In this document: positions 1-5,026 of the stretch, in pieces
Position numbering within the stretch: the stretch's first letter is position 1
Layout: every line of letters starts with the position of its first letter
Origin: Bryobacteraceae bacterium
GTDB taxonomy: Bacteria; Acidobacteriota; Terriglobia; Bryobacterales; Bryobacteraceae
NCBI GenBank assembly: GCA_019686145.1
Contig: JADGHK010000199.1
Location: 1 to 5,579 of the forward strand
Direction: 5' to 3'
DNA length: 5,579 nucleotides
Notes under the pieces: model-generated
Told to the model about the DNA's origin: nothing
The model's database searches: none
What the model saw: only the letters and a program-made list of their open reading frames with translations
Program-made: the position numbers and the translations under genes

Positions 1-255
1 CTTCAGCAGTGTGCCTTGCGCGGGATTGCCCGGCACGACTGCCGGGCCTGACTCACCGCCGCGCAGCAGACCGTTGCGGTCGTCCACGCGTAGCCCTCCA
101 GCTGGTTTGGTTTCCGCCGAATGGCACGCGTAGCACTTGTTCACCAGCACCGGACGTACTTTCTTCTCGAAGAACTCGATTTGTTCGGGTGATCCCGCGG
201 CATAGAGCGCCGTCGAGGCCACCAGTGCAAGTGCATAGCTTCTGTAGGCCGTCAT
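1..255 (-). CDS. PSCyt1-domain secreted cytochrome c-like protein, N-terminal part (cut by window edge)
   Basis: Only the first 85 codons are in the window; the frame stays open to the left edge. Residues 1-20 look like a Sec signal peptide (hydrophobic core ALALVASTALYAA, cleavage probably near YAA|GS). A planctomycete cytochrome C (PSCyt1) domain follows: a FFEKKVRPVL segment, a haem-binding CxxCH motif CYACH at residues 41-45, then the family-typical GGLRVDDRNGLLRGG and a PGNPAQGTLLK stretch. In known families this domain is normally followed by DUF1549 and DUF1553 domains, giving proteins of 700-1000 residues; those parts would lie outside the window. The ATG at 255 has a good Shine-Dalgarno (GAGGAG, 262-267, 6 nt spacer). 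It starts 19 nt after the stop of the TonB-dependent receptor on the same strand, so the two are probably cotranscribed. The family's biochemical role is poorly known; c-type haem binding in the periplasm is the only supported claim. Confidence 0.88.
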   Translation of the reverse strand, partial: MTAYRSYALALVASTALYAAGSPEQIEFFEKKVRPVLVNKCYACHSAETKPAGGLRVDDRNGLLRGGESGPAVVPGNPAQGTLLK

Positions 256-274
256 CGCAGTCTCCTCGCCAGAT

Positions 275-3200
275 TCAGAACTTGTAGTGCAAGCCGAGTT
301 GGATAATCCGCGCCTGGTTCCCCGGAAGCAAACTGCTAATGCGGCCGAAGTTGGCGACACCCCGGTTCTGATTGGGAACCGCAAAGTTGGCGCGGTTGGG
401 GAAATTCAGTATCTCTACGCGGAACTGGAGCCGCTGCTGTTCGCGAATCGTGAAGTTCTTGAGAACAGCCAGGTCGGAAATAATTGCGCCCGGCCCGATC
501 GCCACGGTCCGGCCAAGATTGCCGAATGTGTACAGAGCGGGAGCGACGAAGACGGAAGTATCAAAGTATGTCTCTCCCAGCACGTTGCTTCGCCAGTTGG
601 GATTCTTACGATAAGGTGCAATTGCGCTTGAACGGACGGTTGCGGCCGTTGGATAGATAGCGGCGGCGTTGTTCTCGATGACTCCGAACGGCGAGCCGGA
701 CCGCGCTTCAAAGATCAGCGAGGTCGACCAGCCGCCGATAACGTGATCGAGAAGGTTACCCGCCTTCAGCAGGCGCCCTTTGCCAACCGGCAGTTCCCAG
801 ACCGCGCTGCCAATAAAGCGGTGACCGATATGATTCCCCGAGAGACCGCGGTCTGCCCGGCGGTCGTACTGGTTTGCGAAGGCGTTATCTCCCGCATTGC
901 CTCCGATCTCGTCACGTGACTCCACATCGTCGATCGCCTTCGACCACGTGTAGTTCGCACTAAACTGAAGGCCTTTCGAGAAGCGCTTCTCGACTTTCAA
1001 GTTGAGCCCGTGATAGTTGGAGTTGCCGATGGTCGGCGCGATGACGCGGACGTCGGAGAACTGAGGAAACGGCCGAAGCGCCTGCACATTCCCGGGGCCG
1101 ATGAGATCCGGAGGAACCTGATTGATTGAGCGGCTGCCCGGAGCAGTCAGCTTGTGCCCCAGCGTGCTCAAGTAGCCGATTTCGAAAACCGCATTGCCCG
1201 GCAGTTGCCGCTGAATGTTGAAGTTGAAAGTGAACAGGTAAGGAACGGCGCGCCCTTTCGGTTCGAAGAACTCGACAGCGAGAGTCGGATTCTCCCCGGG
1301 CCGCGCGGCTCCATAGCCGGGCACGAGCAGGTCGTTCGAGGGTGGAGTTGCAGGTGGCAGACCGTTACGCAGAAGAAATGCCGGCGTGCGTCCACCGTCC
1401 GGCGAAACGACGTCGCTGCGCAAGCCGAAGCCAATGTTTGCAACGATCGGCGTGGCCTGGTCGTACTGGCCGACGTACAGCACCCCGCCACCGCCCCGGA
1501 TTACCCATTTGTCCGTTGCGCGGTAGGCAAAACCGACGCGCGGGCCGAAGTTGTTCTTATCGAAGTTGTGCGCGTACTCGCTCAGGCCGTTGCGTCCGGA
1601 CCACGTAATCACGCCGGGCGTATTGCTCACTGGGTTGATCGCATATCGATCAAAGGAGTTTTGCCGGTTGTCGACGAGTTCCCGGCGTGGAGAATCGATG
1701 TCCCAGCGCAGGCCGAGATTGAGTGTGAGCCGCTGGGTCACCTTCCAGTCGGTTTGCACGTACGCCCCGAAAGCAGTGGCCCGTGTCCGCAGCAGCAGCG
1801 CTTCTGCTCGAGAGCCGCTGTATGCCCATCCCAACAGGAAAGATGCAAGCGGATCGCCCGTTGCCGTCTGATTGAAGGAGAATTCGCCGCCCGCAGTTCC
1901 AGACCAGCGGTCGTCATTGGTGGAGCGTCTGTACTCTGCGCCAAATTTGATGGTGTGCGCGCCGGCGATCTTCGTAACGCTTACCGTGTAATGATCGCCA
2001 CGAATGGGCACCTGCAAGCGCTCATGGTTTCCGGTTCCAAAGCCCGTAAGGCCGGGAATGTTGATCTTCGGAAAGAAACGGTCGTTGGTCCCCTTGATGC
2101 CGAATTGCTGAGCCAGACCAAGATCCGCTCCACCGGACCGTACGTTAGCTTTTCGCCTGTCCCAGGAATAGCGGGCCTCAAGAATGGTCAGAGGCGAGAA
2201 ATTGTGCTGCCACGTCGCCGACCAGCTATAGTAGCTGTTGTCATTCCTCGAGTGATACGGATCCACTCCTGGCGTCGGGTACACCGGCGCATTGAACGTG
2301 TCAGTCTCGTTGGCAAGAAAGCGGCCGTAAACGCGGTCGTTTATGGAAAAGTTGTGGTCAATACGGGCAACAGCGACGTGTGTTGTCGTTCGTATTGCCT
2401 GATTCGCGCGGAAGTTGTTCGAGCGGCTGCGCGCTCCGGCGACGTTCGGCGCGGGATAGAGGGCAGCAATCGCCGCTCCGACCGGGTCCAGCCGCGATTC
2501 CGGGATGATGTTCCCAGGGAAGGGAAGGCCCGTTTCCGGATCCCGGATCGTGGTTGAAAGCCCGGAGAAGTCGCCGCGGGTCTCCGCTACGCCCGGTACG
2601 CTGGCGACGATTGTCTGCTGACGTCTGATCTCCAGTCCTTCGTAGTTCGCAAAGAAGAATGTTTTGTCTTTGCGAATCGGGCCGCCCAGGCTCGCGCCGT
2701 ACTGGTTGTATCGAAGTACCGGTTTCGATTCTGCAAAGAAGTTCCGTGCGTCCAGCTTGTCGTTGCGCAGGAACTCATAGAGCGAGCCGTGGAACTGGTT
2801 CGTTCCGGACTTGGTGGTCATCTGGATGTAGCCTCCGCCTGACCGGCCCAGTTCCGCTTTGTAGTTGCTGATCTCGACGTTGAACTCCTCGAGGGATTCA
2901 ACCGGCGGATCATAGCTCAGCGTCGCCACGCCGAGCAGAATGTTCTGTGCATTTCCACCGTCAATAGTCCACATCGCGTTGTTGCCGCGACCGCCGGCCA
3001 TAGCGAAGTTCGAACCGTTTCCGTTCTGCACGACAAACCCGTTCAGCTTTGCGAGCTGCGCGGCGCGGCGGTCGATCAGCGGCATATTCGCAATCGTGCT
3101 ATTGCGGACAACAGAACCGACAGACGAGGTATCGGTGTTCAGCAGCGGCGCCGATGCTTCCACTGTGACCGTCTCCGCCACTGCCCCGACTTCCAGCGTG

Positions 3201-3520
3201 AAATCAATCCTGACGGTTGCTCCTGTCTCGAGCCGTACGCCCGTCTGTTGAAACTGCTTGAAGCCCTGTGCTTCGGCGCTCACCTTGTAGTCGCCGGGTT
3301 TGATGAGAGGAATCGTGTAAATGCCGTCTGCGGTGGTGACGCCGCTGAATACTTCACCCGTGTTGACGTTCGTCGCTTTGACAACTGCGGCTTCAATCAC
3401 CGCCTGGCTGGTATCACGGATTGTGCCTGTGAGGGTTGCTGTCTGCTGCCCGTAGGCTGCAATCGCTGCGGCGAAGACAGCGGCTGCTGCTGCCGAGCTT
3501 CTGAATCTGAAGCGGTACAT
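275..3520 (-). CDS. Oar-type TonB-dependent receptor with N-terminal carboxypeptidase-regulatory-like domain
   Basis: Complete outer-membrane receptor of 1081 residues, a normal length for the Acidobacteriota Oar-like family. Order of parts: signal peptide about 1-24 (Ala-rich core, AYG|QQ); a CarboxypepD_reg-like beta-sandwich about 25-110 (TGTIRDTSQAVIEAA, then DGIYTIPLIKPGDYKV); a short TonB-box-like ETVTVEASAP at about 116-125; a plug domain to about 245 (NMPLIDRRAAQL, TIDGGN, EFNVEISNYKAELGRSGGG, TKSGTNQFHGSLYEFLRN); then a long beta-barrel. Late barrel hallmarks are YHGLNLKVEKRFSKGLQF, ANYTWSKAIDD, HRFIGSAVWELPVGKGR, RLQFRVEILNFPNRANF and a terminal strand ending in Phe. Such proteins bind large substrates, often carbohydrate or peptide, and take energy from TonB-ExbBD; the substrate cannot be read from sequence. 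ATG 3520 is preferred over a TTG at 3538 because GGGAG lies 7 nt upstream and the signal peptide then begins at once. It probably shares an operon with the PSCyt1 gene that follows. Confidence 0.95.
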   Translation of the reverse strand: MYRFRFRSSAAAAAVFAAAIAAYGQQTATLTGTIRDTSQAVIEAAVVKATNVNTGEVFSGVTTADGIYTIPLIKPGDYKVSAEAQGFKQFQQTGVRLETGATVRIDFTLEVGAVAETVTVEASAPLLNTDTSSVGSVVRNSTIANMPLIDRRAAQLAKLNGFVVQNGNGSNFAMAGGRGNNAMWTIDGGNAQNILLGVATLSYDPPVESLEEFNVEISNYKAELGRSGGGYIQMTTKSGTNQFHGSLYEFLRNDKLDARNFFAESKPVLRYNQYGASLGGPIRKDKTFFFANYEGLEIRRQQTIVASVPGVAETRGDFSGLSTTIRDPETGLPFPGNIIPESRLDPVGAAIAALYPAPNVAGARSRSNNFRANQAIRTTTHVAVARIDHNFSINDRVYGRFLANETDTFNAPVYPTPGVDPYHSRNDNSYYSWSATWQHNFSPLTILEARYSWDRRKANVRSGGADLGLAQQFGIKGTNDRFFPKINIPGLTGFGTGNHERLQVPIRGDHYTVSVTKIAGAHTIKFGAEYRRSTNDDRWSGTAGGEFSFNQTATGDPLASFLLGWAYSGSRAEALLLRTRATAFGAYVQTDWKVTQRLTLNLGLRWDIDSPRRELVDNRQNSFDRYAINPVSNTPGVITWSGRNGLSEYAHNFDKNNFGPRVGFAYRATDKWVIRGGGGVLYVGQYDQATPIVANIGFGLRSDVVSPDGGRTPAFLLRNGLPPATPPSNDLLVPGYGAARPGENPTLAVEFFEPKGRAVPYLFTFNFNIQRQLPGNAVFEIGYLSTLGHKLTAPGSRSINQVPPDLIGPGNVQALRPFPQFSDVRVIAPTIGNSNYHGLNLKVEKRFSKGLQFSANYTWSKAIDDVESRDEIGGNAGDNAFANQYDRRADRGLSGNHIGHRFIGSAVWELPVGKGRLLKAGNLLDHVIGGWSTSLIFEARSGSPFGVIENNAAAIYPTAATVRSSAIAPYRKNPNWRSNVLGETYFDTSVFVAPALYTFGNLGRTVAIGPGAIISDLAVLKNFTIREQQRLQFRVEILNFPNRANFAVPNQNRGVANFGRISSLLPGNQARIIQLGLHYKF

Positions 3521-3525
3521 GAATG

Positions 3526-3532
3526 CTCTCCC
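3526..3532 (-). promoter_or_regulatory. Shine-Dalgarno site of the TonB-dependent receptor
   Basis: Read on the minus strand, the bases are GGGAGAG, ending 5 nt before ATG 3520 (7 nt if only GGGAG is counted). This decides the start. The alternative TTG at 3536-3538 would place this motif inside the coding region and add six residues (MFGRAF) before the signal peptide, with no comparable site upstream. Confidence 0.75.
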
Positions 3533-3544
3533 AAACAAATGCGG

Positions 3545-3613
3545 GCGCCAGCAAGGCTCACCCGTTCTTCGGAATCGAGGAATTTGCTGTCCAACCGTGC
3601 GGTTGCCTGGCGC
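3545..3613 (-). other. Structured 5' leader of the receptor mRNA (long-range stem)
   Basis: This lies between the proposed receptor promoter and its start codon. GCGCCAG at 3545-3551 is perfectly complementary to CTGGCGC at 3607-3613. The stem can be extended inward by CAA (3552-3554) with TTG (3603-3605) past one bulged base, giving about ten pairs enclosing about 50 nt. A competing local hairpin, CAACC (3592-3596) with GGTTG (3601-3605) and a four-base loop, uses the same TTG. A further 6-bp pairing, CCGTTC 3628-3633 with GAACGG 3649-3654, lies near the expected 5' end. Pairing is seen directly; any regulatory role is inference. Confidence 0.35.
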
Positions 3614-3674
3614 GGGGGGACTGGAATCCGTTCAGGAAAGCTAACGAGGAACGGTCAGTATACTACTTCGATGG

Positions 3675-3704
3675 AGAATACGGTGATTGGATTCAGCCTG
3701 TCAA
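3675..3704 (-). promoter_or_regulatory. Sigma70-like promoter for the receptor / PSCyt1 operon
   Basis: On the minus strand there is a perfect -35 TTGACA (3704-3699), an 18-nt spacer and a -10 TATTCT (3680-3675, four of six consensus positions, including the key T-A...T). An A/T tract (TTTTTCTA on this strand) abuts the -35 on its upstream side, as an UP element would. Transcription should begin near 3668, leaving a 5' leader of roughly 150 nt before ATG 3520. A second -10-like hexamer, TATACT (3663-3658), lacks a matching -35. The call rests on pattern only. Confidence 0.55.
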
Positions 3705-3782
3705 TAGAAAAATGTTCATATCGGCCCTAAGTGATTGTTCCCATTGCTAATAAGTTGGTCTATAGGATAAGTAGAAAAAGTG
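3705..3782. promoter_or_regulatory. AT-rich divergent control region with a direct repeat TAGAAAAA
   Basis: This 78-bp stretch separates the -35 boxes of two divergent promoters. The octamer TAGAAAAA occurs at 3705-3712 and again at 3772-3779. Similar bases follow each copy (TGTTCA after the first, GTGTTGACA after the second). The first copy abuts the minus-strand -35; the second is three bases from the plus-strand -35. They may act as UP elements or as a shared operator. The surroundings (3661-3780) are about 38% G+C by hand count, clearly lower than the flanking genes. A CTATAG palindrome lies at 3760-3765. No known operator is recognised. Confidence 0.45.
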
Positions 3783-3811
3783 TTGACACGCACTCGCGGT
3801 CCCAGTATCCT
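3783..3811 (+). promoter_or_regulatory. Sigma70-like promoter for the ANTAR gene leader
   Basis: A perfect -35 TTGACA (3783-3788), an optimal 17-nt spacer and a -10 TATCCT (3806-3811; four of six consensus positions), with an A-tract (TAGAAAAA) just upstream of the -35. Transcription should begin near 3818. It faces away from the receptor promoter and toward the GAF-ANTAR gene, so that gene would have a leader of about 300 nt. No other plus-strand gene between 3818 and 4131 explains this promoter. Confidence 0.5.
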
Positions 3812-3817
3812 GGGGTT

Positions 3818-4131
3818 CAAATGCTCCGTACGACAACCGCGCCGATTCAGTTTCAGAACCTTCGGAGCCGTTGTTGCGCCTCAGCCTGTTCGTAGCTGCC
3901 GGACGACGGCAGGGTTCGCCGCGGCAGGCCGGGGATGAGTCGAAATCGCGGAAGTACCAGGTCTCACAGGGAATATCCATCGGATTACGTTAAGACTGCC
4001 CGGTCATAACCCCCTCGACGCAGGCCGGGTCTCCTTCGCTATGCCGCTGCCAGTAGCCGTGCAGTTTCTCGATGGACAAGGGAATTGACGGAGATTTCTA
4101 CATAGAGGCTCGCAGCCTCAGGGAGCTGCGG
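3818..4131 (+). other. Long structured 5' leader (or a small RNA) upstream of the GAF-ANTAR gene
   Basis: About 310 bases without a convincing gene. Pairings visible by eye: CGACAAC 3831-3837 with GTTGTTG 3870-3876 (one G-U), enclosing CCGA 3842-3845 with TCGG 3862-3865; GCTCCG 3823-3828 with CGGAGC 3863-3868 as a competing choice; CTGCCG 3896-3901 with CGGCAG 3907-3912 (5-nt loop), where a second identical CGGCAG at 3922-3927 offers an alternative partner; and CCCGG 3999-4003 with CCGGG 4025-4029, flanked by AGA/TCT. The nonamer CAGGCCGGG occurs twice (3925-3933 and 4021-4029). A 24-codon ORF (3821-3895, MLRTTTAPIQFQ... ending CCASACS) starts almost at the predicted transcript end and is probably chance. 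I recognise no known riboswitch or 6S-type RNA. Confidence 0.35.
4105..4131 (+). promoter_or_regulatory. Two mutually exclusive hairpins around the Shine-Dalgarno site
   Basis: Hairpin A: GAGGCT 4105-4110 pairs with AGCCTC 4114-4119 (6 bp, loop CGC), leaving the ribosome site GGGAG (4121-4125) free. Hairpin B: CGCAGC 4111-4116 pairs perfectly with GCTGCG 4125-4130 (plus a U-G pair 4110-4131), placing the ribosome site in an 8-nt loop and its last G in the stem. A and B share bases 4111-4119, so they cannot form together. The geometry is that of a translational on/off switch; that it works as one is inference. Confidence 0.4.
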
Positions 4132-4158
4132 ATGTCAGGCTTGACTTTGACGGTATGA
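4132..4158 (+). CDS. Eight-codon upstream ORF (leader peptide MSGLTLTV), overlapping the ANTAR start
   Basis: ATG 4132 is preceded by a strong Shine-Dalgarno, GGGAG at 4121-4125, with a 6-nt spacer. The frame encodes MSGLTLTV and stops at TGA 4156-4158, giving a classic ATGA overlap with the GAF-ANTAR start codon at 4155-4157. The ANTAR ATG itself has no Shine-Dalgarno at a usable distance, and its frame has no upstream ATG, GTG or TTG before an in-frame stop at 4086-4088. The simplest reading is that ribosomes load at the short ORF and reinitiate on the ANTAR gene (translational coupling). The alternative is that 4132 is the true start and one base was lost between 4132 and 4155, by mutation or sequencing error: the two ATGs are 23 nt apart, one short of being in frame. 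Confidence 0.45.
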   Translation: MSGLTLTV

Positions 4159-4994
4159 AGAACGAACAAGCGCCATTTGCACGCAGTCTGCGCCTGATTC
4201 TCGACATGATCGTGTGCCAGTACAAGGCAGACGTTGCTTACTTGTTTGAATACAGGGAAGCTAGGCGCGCCTTCACGCTTCGCGCATGCGCGGGCGACCG
4301 GAAGACGCGCACCGATGCCGAAACGGTGGAACTGCCGCCGGAAGCCGCGGCATGGATTGGGGAATTGAAGGGGCTCAAGGAGATGGAAGCCCCTTTCTCG
4401 GATGAGTGCGTAGGCTGGTTTCCGGAGGTGGTCCTCAACGAACTGAACCGCGTTGTGATTGCTCCGCTGCGAACAGGCGAGAAGCTGGCTGGCGTTCTGA
4501 CGGCGGGGTGGAGAAGCGTGGATCGAGCAGAGGCCGCCTCCCTCGACGGCATCGCTGCGCTCGCTTTGTCTGTTACGGCTTTGCTCGCCCGGAGCCAGCA
4601 GGTGGAGTCCGCAACGGACATGGCTCTGCGGATCGCGGCACTCGAAGCCGAGCTCGCGGATCTCAAGATTGCGGACCGTACGAGCGGATTCCTCACCGAG
4701 GCTCAGCAGTCGAACGCGATAGCGGACCTGGTGAACCGCCACGTGCAACGCGTTCTGGAGACGACGGATAGCGCCTTGCTCTTCCGGCGGCAGCTCGAGC
4801 TATTGCAGGAACAGGTGCGCGACCGGCAACTGCTGAACCGCGCAAAGGCGCTCCTTCAGCGGGAGCGTCAGATGAGCGAGCAGGAAGCCTACCTGCATTT
4901 GCGCAACACGAGCCGGCGCGAACGGCGGCGCCTGCGCGAGGTAGCAAGCGAGTTGCTTCATATCTACGGGCGGGACGAAGCAACGGACCGGTGA
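4155..4994 (+). CDS. GAF-ANTAR domain protein, putative RNA-binding antiterminator
   Basis: A 279-residue cytoplasmic protein without signal peptide or membrane helix. Residues about 5-148 form a GAF-type sensor domain (ADVAYLFEYREARRAFTLRACAG, then RVVIAPLRTGEKLAGVLTAGW). A charged helical, probably coiled-coil linker follows at about 150-212. Residues about 213-268 are an ANTAR domain: QVRDRQLLNRAKALLQRE with the conserved Ala-Lys (230-231), MSEQEAYLHLRNTS, then RRRLREVASELL. ANTAR domains bind tandem RNA hairpins and prevent transcription termination; here the trigger would be a ligand or partner sensed by the GAF domain. There is no receiver domain and no kinase gene beside it. The only ATG in the open stretch lacks its own ribosome site and seems coupled to the upstream ORF. 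The stop codon lies inside the terminator hairpin. Its RNA targets are unknown; the nearby receptor operon or its own leader are candidates. Confidence 0.9.
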   Translation: MKNEQAPFARSLRLILDMIVCQYKADVAYLFEYREARRAFTLRACAGDRKTRTDAETVELPPEAAAWIGELKGLKEMEAPFSDECVGWFPEVVLNELNRVVIAPLRTGEKLAGVLTAGWRSVDRAEAASLDGIAALALSVTALLARSQQVESATDMALRIAALEAELADLKIADRTSGFLTEAQQSNAIADLVNRHVQRVLETTDSALLFRRQLELLQEQVRDRQLLNRAKALLQRERQMSEQEAYLHLRNTSRRERRRLREVASELLHIYGRDEATDR

Positions 4995-5013
4995 CTCCTG
5001 CGAGTCACCGGTC
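4986..5013 (+). terminator. Perfect-stem intrinsic terminator between convergent genes
   Basis: GACCGGTGACTC (4986-4997) and GAGTCACCGGTC (5002-5013) form a perfect 12-bp stem with a CTGC loop, extendable by one G-U pair, followed by TTCTTCC. The stem contains the TGA stop of the GAF-ANTAR gene (4992-4994) and ends 13 nt from the stop of the convergent receptor. The tail is pyrimidine-rich with only four T in six on the plus side; on the minus side it is poorer (CGTTGCTTCG), so it mainly serves the ANTAR gene but may also block read-through from the opposite gene. Confidence 0.8.
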
Positions 5014-5026
5014 TTCTTCCGAGCTT

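Noticed and set aside
1154..2557. Long plus-strand ORF (467 codons)
   Set aside because: It lies wholly antisense to the clear receptor gene, has Arg/Val-rich composition without domain signatures, and is a shadow of high-G+C codon use.
3536..3538. TTG start for the receptor, six codons upstream
   Set aside because: It would bury the Shine-Dalgarno and lengthen the signal peptide with no ribosome site of its own; ATG 3520 fits better.
3523..3750. Plus-strand ORF of 75 codons
   Set aside because: It overlaps the receptor's promoter and leader, has no convincing ribosome site and no domain.
3821..3895. 24-codon ORF in the ANTAR leader ending in Cys-rich CCASACS, resembling a cysteine-type leader peptide
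   Set aside because: It starts about 3 nt after the predicted transcript start with no usable Shine-Dalgarno, and there is no sulfur-metabolism gene nearby. Probably chance.
3747..3980. Minus-strand ORF of 77 codons in the control region
   Set aside because: Low-complexity Arg/Ser/Pro-rich product with no family features. It covers the plus-strand promoter and leader, and coding there is not supported.
3818..4131. Canonical ANTAR target (two hairpins with AxxGxx six-base loops), or a 6S RNA
   Set aside because: The hairpins seen have loops of 3, 5, 8 or more bases, none matching a paired hexaloop. I could not recognise the closing stem and central bubble of 6S RNA.
4098..4748. Minus-strand ORF of 216 codons
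   Set aside because: It is antisense to the GAF-ANTAR gene, with no recognisable domain or ribosome site; the plus-strand reading has clear GAF and ANTAR motifs.
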